64,000 nt of DNA from Nosocomiicoccus ampullae (GTDB taxonomy: Bacteria; Bacillota; Bacilli; Staphylococcales; Salinicoccaceae). Position numbers and translations under genes: made by a program. The notes under the pieces are model-generated. The model worked only from the letters and a program-made list of their open reading frames with translations, ran no database searches and was not told the DNA's origin. How positions within the stretch are numbered: position 1 is the stretch's first letter; each line of letters opens with the position of its first letter. This document shows positions 1 through 7,846 of the stretch, piece by piece. The stretch spans positions 1 through 64,000 of the forward strand of contig NZ_MBFG01000004.1 of the NCBI RefSeq assembly GCF_001696685.1, read 5' to 3'.

Positions 1-147
1 ATCTTTATAGATATTCCAGTTTTTAAGTGTAGATTTAACAATATTTATATATTCTTTACCATGTTTATAATTTTCTATATCACAAAAGTATAACTCATCC
101 GATAAAGTATATAATGTTAAATCTGAAATGTTATTAGTATATCTCAA
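1..147 (-). CDS. Partial gene, N-terminus of a possible class III lanthipeptide synthetase (LanKC-like)
   Basis: Forty-nine open codons run off the left edge. The start is TTG at 147, preceded by GGAGG with a 6-base spacer, so translation initiation is well supported. The peptide is rich in Tyr and Asn, with a pattern ending in K-N-W-N-I-Y-K-D. From memory this fits the start of LanKC enzymes, where a Tyr-rich segment and an EY..xV helix precede a conserved G/N-W and then a Trp; this is an impression, not an alignment. The idea is strengthened by the neighbour: a short peptide gene with a LanKC-type leader motif lies just upstream, separated by an attenuator-like hairpin. LanKC enzymes carry lyase, kinase and cyclase domains and would be about 850 residues, nearly all outside this window. 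It could instead be an unrelated small protein. Confidence 0.42.
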   Translation of the reverse strand, partial: MRYTNNISDLTLYTLSDELYFCDIENYKHGKEYINIVKSTLKNWNIYKD

Positions 148-168
148 ATAATTCCTCCCTATATTATA

Positions 169-208
169 AAAGGGACAGTACTATATTATGCACTAGTACT
201 ATCCCTTT
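169..208 (-). terminator. Attenuator-like hairpin between the small peptide gene and the downstream partial gene
   Basis: Two 15-base arms (169-183 and 194-208) pair throughout on the minus-strand RNA with one G-U wobble, around a loop of 10 bases. The following tract is only U-rich (UUUUAUAAUAU), so termination would be partial. A leaky hairpin directly after a precursor gene is common in peptide clusters, where it makes precursor mRNA more abundant than enzyme mRNA. Confidence 0.6.
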
Positions 209-215
209 AGATCTT

Positions 216-329
216 TTAAATTTTCTCGTGACAACTTCCTACAGAACAGAAAACACTTTTTTCACTTCCTAGTATCGTAGAATGTGATTTAACTGGATTT
301 AACTCTTGTAATTTTAGTACTATTTTCAT
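216..329 (-). CDS. 37-residue candidate lanthipeptide (RiPP) precursor
   Basis: The ATG at 329 has a strong ribosome site (AAGGAGGG) overlapping the stop region of the upstream MFS gene; only 8 bases separate the two genes, so they are very likely co-transcribed. Residues 4-8 read VLKLQ, matching the hydrophobic-x-Leu-Gln leader motif (ILELQ type) of class III lanthipeptide precursors. The C-terminal part has a compact Ser/Cys block: S22-x-x-S25-x-x-C28 followed by S29-x-x-S32-C33, which fits the Ser-x2-Ser-x(n)-Cys spacing used to form labionin or paired lanthionine rings. The product ends HEKI. No other family is suggested by the sequence. Function is inferred from motif, size, ribosome site and context; mature product unknown. 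Confidence 0.55.
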   Translation of the reverse strand: MKIVLKLQELNPVKSHSTILGSEKSVFCSVGSCHEKI

Positions 330-337
330 CCCTCCTT

Positions 338-1594
338 CTATAGTTGGATTTTGTTATTATATATTGTTTTGCTCTTCCTAATCACACTATTATTTAATAA
401 TAAGGAAGCAACAATAATAACTATGATTGAAGAAAATAAGTTAGCTGAAAAATATATTTTCATTTCATAAAGAGCTCCAAATATTAAAGTTCCAATAGGC
501 AACAAAACATTTCCTAAAGTATTTAACAGAGAAAAAACTCTTCCTTTGAATTGGTTATCGATACTCTTTTGCATATAACTCATCATTGGTATGGATACAA
601 ATTGAAATGTAAAAGCCATAGTCAATCCTATCAGCGATAGATATACCAAGCTATAAATATTGTTCATATTAACGTATACAGGTAATGTAAAGGTAGTCAT
701 TACTATAGCTAGTACTAAAAATGCCATTTTCATTGCTTTTAAGGGATTGTTTAGTTTCAACCTCGAAAGAACTAATGTAGCTAATAAGGATCCTAAGCCC
801 ATTATGGAACTAGCTATTCCGACATAATATGGATCGAATGATAATTCTTTAATCATTATTGTATCTGGTAAAACACTGAAACTTGCCGCACCAACACTAT
901 TAATAATCATTGCTAAAAGAATAATTCTCCATAAAACATCATTTTTTTCAATATATTTAAAGGCTTCTTTATTCTTTCTCACCACATATTTTATAATGTT
1001 TTCTTTGTCTTCATGTTCTTTTATCGGATTAGTCTCATATTCATCAAACACTAAAAAGAAATTTAAAAGTAAAGAAATAAATTGTAAGATTAAAAATATT
1101 AATATCATAGTTTCTAAGGTAACAAAGCCATAGATAACTCCTGCTATTAATGGTCCTAATAAAAATACTGTTGTTCTTATCGTTCCAACCTGCCCTAAAA
1201 TATTTTGAATTTTATCTTCGTTAAATAATTGGGTGAGTGAAGCATCAAAAGCATTAGAAACAACCGGCACGATGAACGATCTAATCGCTGTTATAAAAAA
1301 TAGAAAATAAATATTAAAACCATAAATATATATATATGTTAGAAGCAAAATAAGACTTAAACAAGAAAGCCCTTCCAAAAATATTATTATAGATTTCCTG
1401 TTATACTTATCTATAAAAGTACCCATTATCGGGAGTGAGATGATTGTTCCAACACTCATTATTACAGTATTAATTGAAAATAATAAGGGAGACTTTGTAA
1501 CGTCTAATATATAATAACTTATCGCAAAATTATATATAAGACCACCTGTCGTTAGAACTAAGACACTTGCAAAATAAATGAATATATTTCTCAT
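338..1594 (-). CDS. MFS transporter, likely exporter (DHA3-like)
   Basis: A 418-residue integral membrane protein with about 12 hydrophobic segments. The loop after the second helix (GTFIDKYNRKS) is the MFS motif A region. The resemblance is to drug/macrolide or siderophore exporters of the MFS_3 type. I chose ATG at 1594 because AGAGGTG lies 7 bases upstream; a longer frame from 1630 has no such site. It is followed within 8 bases by the small Ser/Cys peptide gene, so it may export that peptide or its modified form, or give self-protection. Lanthipeptide clusters more often use ABC exporters, so this role is an inference. Confidence 0.8.
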   Translation of the reverse strand: MRNIFIYFASVLVLTTGGLIYNFAISYYILDVTKSPLLFSINTVIMSVGTIISLPIMGTFIDKYNRKSIIIFLEGLSCLSLILLLTYIYIYGFNIYFLFFITAIRSFIVPVVSNAFDASLTQLFNEDKIQNILGQVGTIRTTVFLLGPLIAGVIYGFVTLETMILIFLILQFISLLLNFFLVFDEYETNPIKEHEDKENIIKYVVRKNKEAFKYIEKNDVLWRIILLAMIINSVGAASFSVLPDTIMIKELSFDPYYVGIASSIMGLGSLLATLVLSRLKLNNPLKAMKMAFLVLAIVMTTFTLPVYVNMNNIYSLVYLSLIGLTMAFTFQFVSIPMMSYMQKSIDNQFKGRVFSLLNTLGNVLLPIGTLIFGALYEMKIYFSANLFSSIIVIIVASLLLNNSVIRKSKTIYNNKIQL

Positions 1595-1653
1595 AATATA
1601 ACACCTCTTACAAATACTAGCTGGTTCCATTACTTATTAATATAAGTTTATGT

Positions 1654-1903
1654 ATGTATAGTAATACTCTTGTTTATATTTCACCTATGATTGAATCTAT
1701 ACCTCATTCATATATGCATATTAACTTAATCATAAAACAATTTGACAAAATTTTATATATGCAAATTTGCATAAAGGATGTGGAGATATTGTTAAATGAA
1801 TTTATAAAAAAACGACGTACAGAACTTGGCATATCGAGGAAAAACTCCTAATCAAGTTTTGGAAGAAATAAAAAAATTACCTGACTCTTCCCTATTCCTT
1901 TAA
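1654..1903 (+). pseudogene. Possible degraded transposase tail (remnant)
   Basis: This 250-base stretch lies in a 466-base region without an intact gene. An open frame from ATG 1654 has no ribosome site and stops at 1851. In another frame, after a stop, the last part reads LAYRGKTPNQVLEEIKKL and ends at 1903; the Y-x-x-K-T-P-N-Q-V run looks like the C-terminus of an IS3-type DDE transposase. Immediately beyond sits a hairpin whose right end resembles an IS3-family terminus. Most likely a decayed fragment; it may equally be non-coding. Confidence 0.2.
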
Positions 1904-1942
1904 CTTATTATAGAAAATCACTTCATCTCATAATAATAAATA

Positions 1943-1976
1943 ACCCTGAAGTTAGACTTTAATCAAACTTCAGGGT
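1943..1976. repeat. Hairpin repeat A, terminator-like, 3' of the NRAMP gene
   Basis: A perfect 11-base stem (ACCCTGAAGTT with AACTTCAGGGT) with a 12-base loop, followed on the plus strand by GCTTTTT. It may terminate leftward transcription from the 5-oxoproline operon, although the T tract favours the other direction. Its arm is closely related to the hairpins at 15239 and 22991 (shared CCCT..AAGTT..A core), so it belongs to a small dispersed family. Confidence 0.6.
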
Positions 1977-2060
1977 GCTTTTTATATAAAATTTAAATCC
2001 ATACTATAATCATATATTTGTTTTGTCATATAGTTCGAATATACGATAGTTTCTATTATT

Positions 2061-3275
2061 TTATCCATTCCAAAGTTGTGCAAGTCCTTCTAACGATAGT
2101 ACCCCTGCTACTGCAGTAACGATAACTGCTATCACTCCAAATATTAACCATGCTGTTGGATGGTGGTAATCTCCAACGATACTTTTCTTTCTCGATGCGA
2201 GTAGTATCGCAGCGAGTGTGACTGGTAAAATGAGTCCGTTGAATGCGCCTGCAAGTATGAGTAATGTTACAGGTCTACCGATGAATACGAAAACAATTGT
2301 CGATGCTAAAATGAAACCTATGATGATGAGGTTGTTGTGCTTATCAAACACTTTTCCAAATCCGCGTAAGAAACTCGCACTCGTATATGCCGCACCGATG
2401 ACTGAAGATAGTGCTGCAGCGAGTAATACGACACCGAATACTTTTACTCCGATGTCTCCAAGCGCAAATTGGAATACTGACGCTGGCGGGTTATCTGGAT
2501 CTAGCACTGCACCTTGAGCAAGTACACCAAGTACTGCTAAGAATAGTAACGTACGCATGACACCTGTTGTAATAATCCCATAGTTTGCTGCTTTAGATAC
2601 GAAATGTAAATTCTCTTTACCTGTCACACCCGCTTCAATTAAACGGTGTGCTCCGGCAAACGTGATATATCCTCCAACTGTCCCACCTACAATAGTAACA
2701 ATTGGAAGTAACATTGATAGTGGATCTTCAGGCACAATCGTTCTAAATGCTGCTTCACCGATATCTGGTTTTGATTCAATCGCAACGTATAACACGATTA
2801 AAATCATTAGTATACCGAGCCCTTGCGTGACGATGTCCATTACGGCTCTTCCATTTTTAATGAGGAAAATGATAATCGCAAATATTCCTGTAATTGCTGC
2901 ACCAATTCGCACATCCCAACCAAATATCGCATTGAAACCGAGCCCTGCGCCTGCAACGTTACCGATGTTAAACGCAAATCCTCCGATCACGATTAAAATT
3001 GCGATAAATGATCCTAAACCAGGAAATACCTCATTCGCAACATCTTGTCCACGTTTCCCGCTAACTGATAACACACGCCATACATTTGATTGTGCGCCGA
3101 TATCAATGATAATTGATATTAAAATCGCAAATCCAAAACTCGCTAAAAACTGTTCAGTAAATACTGTCGTCTGTGTTAAAAATGCTGGACCAATTGATGA
3201 CGTAGCCATCAAGAATACTGCGCCAAATAGTAGCCTACGTTGTGACGCTGTTAATTTTTGTTTTTCACCTTGCAT
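2061..3275 (-). CDS. NRAMP-family transporter of the 5-oxoproline operon (YcsG-like)
   Basis: A 404-residue membrane protein with about 11 hydrophobic segments. The N-terminal TSSIGPAF region occupies the place of the NRAMP DPGN metal motif but lacks it, so metal transport is doubtful. It is the last gene of an operon with pxpA, and B. subtilis has the same pairing (ycsF-ycsG), which suggests import of 5-oxoproline or a related substrate rather than manganese or iron. AAGGAG lies 7 bases before ATG 3275. It starts 21 bases after the stop of pxpA. Confidence 0.8.
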   Translation of the reverse strand: MQGEKQKLTASQRRLLFGAVFLMATSSIGPAFLTQTTVFTEQFLASFGFAILISIIIDIGAQSNVWRVLSVSGKRGQDVANEVFPGLGSFIAILIVIGGFAFNIGNVAGAGLGFNAIFGWDVRIGAAITGIFAIIIFLIKNGRAVMDIVTQGLGILMILIVLYVAIESKPDIGEAAFRTIVPEDPLSMLLPIVTIVGGTVGGYITFAGAHRLIEAGVTGKENLHFVSKAANYGIITTGVMRTLLFLAVLGVLAQGAVLDPDNPPASVFQFALGDIGVKVFGVVLLAAALSSVIGAAYTSASFLRGFGKVFDKHNNLIIIGFILASTIVFVFIGRPVTLLILAGAFNGLILPVTLAAILLASRKKSIVGDYHHPTAWLIFGVIAVIVTAVAGVLSLEGLAQLWNG

Positions 3276-3296
3276 AAGTTCACTCCTTCATCTTGA

Positions 3297-4055
3297 TTAC
3301 ATCGTTTGTATTTCAATTCCTTTTGCTTCAAGTGCAGATTTAATTTCTCTTACAAATTGTAGTGCTTTTTCACCATCACCGTGTACACAAATACTATCTG
3401 CTTTAATGTCTATGTCTGTGCCGTCTATTGCTTCTACTTTACCTTCAATAAGCATTCTAATCCCGCGTTCAACTGCTAGTTTACTATCTGTAATCATCGC
3501 ACCCTCTTTACGTCTAGAGACAAGTGTACCGTCGTTTTCATACGCACGATCTAAAAACACTTCATGTACCACTTGTAAACCTATTTCTTCTCCAGCTTTT
3601 ACGAGGTTGTTTTCCGATAGCCCCATTAACTTTAAATTTGGATTAAAGTCTTTGACGGCTTGTGCGATTACGCGGGCGAGGTTTTTATCTGTAAACGTTG
3701 CGTTATATAATGCACCGTGTGGTTTGACGTGATTCATTTCAACTCCGACTGTTCTCGCAATACCGTCTAGCGCAGAAAGTTGATACAATACCATACTATA
3801 AATTTCTTCATCTGTACAGTCCATATACCTACGTCCGAATCCTTCTTTGTCTGGGAATCCTGGATGAGCTCCGAGCCCCGCGCCTGATTCTTTAATGAGT
3901 TTAACTGTTTCTAACATTACTTTAGGGTCGCTCGCGTGAAAACCACATGCGACGTTTGCTGACGAAATAAGCGGAATAATTTTGTCATCATTTCCGATTG
4001 TATAGTTCCCGAAACTTTCGCCTAAGTCTGCATTTAAATCAATTGTTAGTGTCAT
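3297..4055 (-). CDS. pxpA: 5-oxoprolinase subunit A (LamB/YcsF family)
   Basis: PxpA works with PxpB and PxpC to hydrolyse 5-oxoproline (pyroglutamate) to glutamate using ATP. The N-terminus IDLNADLGESFG and the internal CGFHASDP and KPHGALYN motifs are diagnostic of the LamB/YcsF family, and the length of 252 residues is normal. I take ATG 4055, which has GGAG 8 bases upstream; a GTG nine bases earlier would start before that site. It begins 5 bases beyond the accC stop, so the two are translationally coupled. Confidence 0.92.
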   Translation of the reverse strand: MTLTIDLNADLGESFGNYTIGNDDKIIPLISSANVACGFHASDPKVMLETVKLIKESGAGLGAHPGFPDKEGFGRRYMDCTDEEIYSMVLYQLSALDGIARTVGVEMNHVKPHGALYNATFTDKNLARVIAQAVKDFNPNLKLMGLSENNLVKAGEEIGLQVVHEVFLDRAYENDGTLVSRRKEGAMITDSKLAVERGIRMLIEGKVEAIDGTDIDIKADSICVHGDGEKALQFVREIKSALEAKGIEIQTM

Positions 4056-4060
4056 CGTTA

Positions 4061-5413
4061 TCACTCCGTATCGATAATATTTTCTTCGTAAATAAATTTG
4101 ATATCATAATCATTCGCAATTACTTTGTGATGTGACAGTAAGAAAAATTGAAAGTCTAAGTTCGTTTTAATCGGCTCAATGACTGTTTCTCCGATGACAA
4201 GTTTGAGTTTTGTAAGTGCAGAGTCACGGTCATCATCTTTTACGATGAGTTTTGCGACCATCGAGTCGTAATACGGAGGTATCGTATACCCCGTGTATAA
4301 ATGTGAGTCAATTCGCACATTACGCCCAAGCCCGAAGTGCAGCTCTTCGATTTTACCAGGAGACGGTCTAAATTGGTGCATCGGATCTTCAGCGTTAATA
4401 CGTGCTTCAATTGCGTGACCATTTAAACTCACGTCGTCTTGAGTAAAACCTATTTCACCGTCATAAGCGACCATGATTTGTGCTTTAATAATGTCTTTAC
4501 CTGTGACTTCTTCTGTAATTGTATGTTCGACTTGCACACGTGTATTCATTTCAATAAAGTAAAATTTCTTTTCTTCTTCAACATATAAGTACTCGACCGT
4601 TCCAGCACCGCGATATTTTAACTGTTTCATCGCGTCACGTGTCGTTTCTGTAATGTATTTACGTTCTTCGTCAGATAAAATAGCAGCGGGTGCTTCTTCT
4701 AACAGCTTTTGGTTGTTACGCTGAATTGAACAGTCCCTCTCATATAAGTGAACCGCATCACCTTTACCATCACCAATGACTTGAACTTCGATATGTCGTG
4801 CTTTCTCGATAAACTTTTCTACGTATAGTCTGTCATCATTAAACGCATTTTTCGCTTCGTTTTTAGCGTCATAATATAGTTTTTCTACGTCTTTGTCACT
4901 ATACGCAAAACGCATCCCTTTACCGCCGCCACCTGACACAGCTTTTATGACGAGTGGGTAGTTATGGACTTTCGCAATCTCTTTTACGTCGTCAGCAGAG
5001 TCGATGATCCCGTCACTTCCTGGGATTACAGGTACTCCAACACTCGCCATCGTTTCACGCGCCATCGATTTGTTACCCATTTTTTCCATCATATCTGCAG
5101 TTGGTCCAATAAAAATCAGTCCCGCTTCTTCGACGCGTCTCGCAAACTCCGCTGATTCTGATAAAAATCCATAACCTGGATGTATCGCGTCGGCTCCAGA
5201 TAATTCAGCTGCAGTTAAAATCGCATCGATGTTTAAATAACTATCGATGCTTTTTGGTCCACCAATTGCATATGCTTCGTTCGCAATCGCCACGTGGAGC
5301 GAGTTTTTGTCAGCTGTAGAATATACCGCAACACTCGTCATGTTCATTTCTTTTAACGTACGAATGATACGTACCGCAATCTCTCCGCGGTTTGCAATTA
5401 ATACTTTTCTCAT
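4061..5413 (-). CDS. accC: Biotin carboxylase (AccC-like) in the 5-oxoproline operon
   Basis: ATP-grasp biotin carboxylase of 450 residues. It begins MRKVLIANRGEIAVRI, has the glycine-rich ATP loop (KAVSGGGGKGMR), and the catalytic region with EMNTRVQVEHTITE. It carboxylates the biotin of its partner AccB, encoded 1 base upstream. The partner carboxyltransferase is not in this operon. Staphylococci commonly have such an acc pair beside lamB/kip genes in addition to the fatty-acid accBC, so this is probably a second, specialised set. GGAGGG lies 8 bases before the ATG. Confidence 0.9.
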   Translation of the reverse strand: MRKVLIANRGEIAVRIIRTLKEMNMTSVAVYSTADKNSLHVAIANEAYAIGGPKSIDSYLNIDAILTAAELSGADAIHPGYGFLSESAEFARRVEEAGLIFIGPTADMMEKMGNKSMARETMASVGVPVIPGSDGIIDSADDVKEIAKVHNYPLVIKAVSGGGGKGMRFAYSDKDVEKLYYDAKNEAKNAFNDDRLYVEKFIEKARHIEVQVIGDGKGDAVHLYERDCSIQRNNQKLLEEAPAAILSDEERKYITETTRDAMKQLKYRGAGTVEYLYVEEEKKFYFIEMNTRVQVEHTITEEVTGKDIIKAQIMVAYDGEIGFTQDDVSLNGHAIEARINAEDPMHQFRPSPGKIEELHFGLGRNVRIDSHLYTGYTIPPYYDSMVAKLIVKDDDRDSALTKLKLVIGETVIEPIKTNLDFQFFLLSHHKVIANDYDIKFIYEENIIDTE

Positions 5414-5414
5414 A

Positions 5415-5858
5415 CTAATTACCCTCCGGTTCTACTCGGACGAGTACATCTCCGTACTCTACATCTTCTCCATTGTGTACGACGATTTCTCTAACAATTC
5501 CAGAGACGTCTGATTTTAAATCGTTAAACATTTTCATCGCTTCAATGTAGCCAATTTGGTCCCCAACTTCAATTCGGTCGCCAACCTCTATGAAGTTTTC
5601 ACTGCTGTGCTCATCTTTCTTTGTATAGAATGTACCGATCTGAGGTGCTGTAATTTCTACATATTTCGAAGGGTCTGCTGGTGTGTTTGTTTCTTTACGT
5701 TCGACAGGCGCATTCGTTACAACTTTCTGACTACCTCCTTTTGAAACATTCGTATCACGTTCAAGGTGTACTTTAATATCATCACTTTCTATTTTTAAAA
5801 CAGATAAATTCTCATCGTTTAATAGTTTGATCAGTTCTTTAACTGTATTGATATCCAT
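5415..5858 (-). CDS. accB: Biotin carboxyl carrier protein (AccB-like)
   Basis: A 147-residue biotin carrier. The C-terminal biotinyl domain has the motif EAMKMFNDLKSDVSG, in which the central Lys of AMKM is the biotinylation site. The middle (residues about 45-70) is a flexible Pro/Thr-rich linker, as in AccB. Its ATG overlaps the stop of pxpC by one base and accC starts 1 base after its stop, so stoichiometric co-translation with AccC is likely. The role in 5-oxoproline use is unproven; context only. Confidence 0.9.
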   Translation of the reverse strand: MDINTVKELIKLLNDENLSVLKIESDDIKVHLERDTNVSKGGSQKVVTNAPVERKETNTPADPSKYVEITAPQIGTFYTKKDEHSSENFIEVGDRIEVGDQIGYIEAMKMFNDLKSDVSGIVREIVVHNGEDVEYGDVLVRVEPEGN

Positions 5859-6850
5859 TACGATTTACCTCCAATTAATGTATGAATACGCTGTGAAACT
5901 GGACGTCTCACATTATTAAACTCTTTTGTCGTTCCGATAAACTCTTTATTATGAATCGCGCGTAACTGTTCTTTATATAGCTCAGTCGCTTCTTCAATCG
6001 TGATGAGTTTAAATTGTATTTTATCTCCAGGTTTCTTTTGTGCGATTTTTTGAATGTCTACTTTCGCAACGGTCGCAATTTTTGTATAACCGCCCGCTGT
6101 TTGTCGGTCTGAAAGTAATATAATTGGCTTTCCATTTTTAGGCACTTGAATACTCCCGAATAGAATCGTTTCGCTAATAATATCGTGACTCGTCGCTTCA
6201 ACAGATTCACCATCTAAACGATATCCCATTCGGTCACTTTCTTTTGATACTGTATATTCGCTATGGAAAAAGTGATCTAAGTTTTCCTCATCGAAGCGGT
6301 CATATTGTTGTCCCTTAACTACTCTAATTACGTTTGACGTGTCGAGCTCTTTCGTTACAACTTTATAACCATGTCGCGCGAGCCCACCGTTTATATATAA
6401 GACGTCAAACGGTTGAAGTGCTCTACCTTGGAACCCACCAATTTTACTTCTCGAATGAGTAGAATAACTCCCAAGTTCTTCATCGATATCAAATCCACCT
6501 AAAAATGCGACATATGTACGCACACCGTGACGCGCGTATCCAAATTCAACGATATCGCCTTTTACTAAATCAATCGCTGCTCCGACTCTATATTCTTCAT
6601 CGTTTATGAGTAGCGGCATATCTGCTCCAGCCGTTCCAATTGTAACGTTGCTCGTCACTTGAAACTTCGCGCCTTTTAATGTCATCTCTAAGACAGGCGT
6701 GTTTAAGTCGTTACCGATCAACTGGTTTGCTAAATAATAACTCTCATAATCCATCGCACCAGCTGGTGAAAAACCGAGTGACTCATATCCATAACGTCCT
6801 CTATCTTGTATTGTCGTATACATTCCAGGATGAATAATTTTAATTGTCAT
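5858..6850 (-). CDS. pxpC: 5-oxoprolinase subunit C (KipA/biotin-dependent carboxyltransferase family)
   Basis: A 330-residue protein of the KipA/YbgK family (CHP00724, also called AHS2). The N-terminus IIHPGMYTTIQDRGRYGYES and the SDRQTAGGYTKIATV segment are family hallmarks. It forms a complex with PxpB, whose gene overlaps it by 11 bases upstream. In B. subtilis the same pair was first named for inhibition of kinase KinA; the conserved biochemical role is 5-oxoprolinase. GAGG lies 8 bases before ATG. Confidence 0.92.
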   Translation of the reverse strand: MTIKIIHPGMYTTIQDRGRYGYESLGFSPAGAMDYESYYLANQLIGNDLNTPVLEMTLKGAKFQVTSNVTIGTAGADMPLLINDEEYRVGAAIDLVKGDIVEFGYARHGVRTYVAFLGGFDIDEELGSYSTHSRSKIGGFQGRALQPFDVLYINGGLARHGYKVVTKELDTSNVIRVVKGQQYDRFDEENLDHFFHSEYTVSKESDRMGYRLDGESVEATSHDIISETILFGSIQVPKNGKPIILLSDRQTAGGYTKIATVAKVDIQKIAQKKPGDKIQFKLITIEEATELYKEQLRAIHNKEFIGTTKEFNNVRRPVSQRIHTLIGGKS

Positions 6851-7568
6851 TATTACTACCTCGCTTCGTCACTTTTGCTTTATAAACACCGTTATTATAC
6901 GCCTCGACAATCGTGTCATATTCTTCTTCAGAAATTGAACGGAACACAATGCGGTCTCCTGCTTCATACAGTATCGGTTCACTTCGATTATTATCGTATA
7001 ACGGGACTGGCGTACGACCGATAATATTCCAACCACCTGGACTATCAAACGGATACACACCCGTTTGCTCTCCCCCAATCCCTACAGATACTCCAGGGAT
7101 TTTTGTACGTGGGTTGTCTAAACGTTCTTTATATAGTTTTTCATCTAACCCACCGAGAAACGGAAATCCTGGCATAAATCCGAGCATAAAAATATGATAC
7201 TCTCTACCTGCATGAAGACGAATTAAATCATCCTCCGTAAACTCATCCGTTTCAAAACGTTCGACATCTGGCCCATAGTCTCCGCCGTAACATACCGGTA
7301 TCTCGACAACTTTATAAGACAACTCAGAAACGTCGAGTAAAGCCGTATCCACTTCACCTAGCTTCTCTTTTAACTTTGTCACATCAGTTTCTAATAAGTC
7401 ATAATGAATCGTAAGCGACGTATAAGACGGTACAATTTCATAAATGCCATGAAAATTCCATGACTCAATTATCGATTTTAAAATCATCAACTTTTGATTC
7501 GTCTCAACATCCACTGTGTCACCGAGGTAAATCGTTAAAGAATCCTCGGAAAACTGCTTAATATCCAT
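6840..7568 (-). CDS. pxpB: 5-oxoprolinase subunit B (KipI family)
   Basis: A 242-residue KipI/AHS1-domain protein, first gene of the operon. The block HIFMLGFMPGFPFLGGLD and the following GIGGEQTGVYPFDSPGG are the family signature. It pairs with PxpC. I chose ATG 7568, 8 bases after GAGGAG; a GTG at 7577 would overlap that ribosome site. No convincing promoter or riboswitch was found in the 120 bases upstream. Confidence 0.92.
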   Translation of the reverse strand: MDIKQFSEDSLTIYLGDTVDVETNQKLMILKSIIESWNFHGIYEIVPSYTSLTIHYDLLETDVTKLKEKLGEVDTALLDVSELSYKVVEIPVCYGGDYGPDVERFETDEFTEDDLIRLHAGREYHIFMLGFMPGFPFLGGLDEKLYKERLDNPRTKIPGVSVGIGGEQTGVYPFDSPGGWNIIGRTPVPLYDNNRSEPILYEAGDRIVFRSISEEEYDTIVEAYNNGVYKAKVTKRGSNNDN

Positions 7569-7710
7569 CCGACACACTCCTCACAAAAAGCGTTCTCTTT
7601 TCTAAAATGTAACGAAAATAGATAAATAATTCAACGTTTTGTATGAATAATACTATCTCAATATAAAAACCGACCTGTATCAGTTGACTTAATCACTGTT
7701 AAGAAATAAA

Positions 7711-7748
7711 AAAGCAAGATTCTGTTTAAACAACACGAATCTTGCTTT
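7711..7748 (-). terminator. Rho-independent terminator downstream of the toxin-antitoxin pair
   Basis: Perfect 12-base stem (arms 7711-7722 and 7737-7748, GCAAGATTC core), followed on the minus strand by TTTATTT. It lies about 100 bases past the yoeB stop. The rest of the 7569-7846 gap holds no ORF with a ribosome site. Confidence 0.75.
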
Positions 7749-7846
7749 ATATCTCTTTTCCGTTAATTATATCGTTCATTATATTTCCACTTTTCTAGCT
7801 CATATTTTTCATTTTATCACCGATGTGAACATAGTATACACTGCAT

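Noticed and set aside
1654..1851. 65-codon plus-strand ORF with an HTH-like end (EFIKKRRTELGIS)
   Set aside because: Resembles the start of an XRE domain but stops at once, has no ribosome site, and the next frame continues with transposase-like residues. Kept only as a remnant.
2662..3732. Long open frame (356 codons) on the plus strand
   Set aside because: It is antisense to the NRAMP and pxpA genes, has no ribosome site, and its Ser/Ile/Pro-rich composition is the mirror of their codon use.
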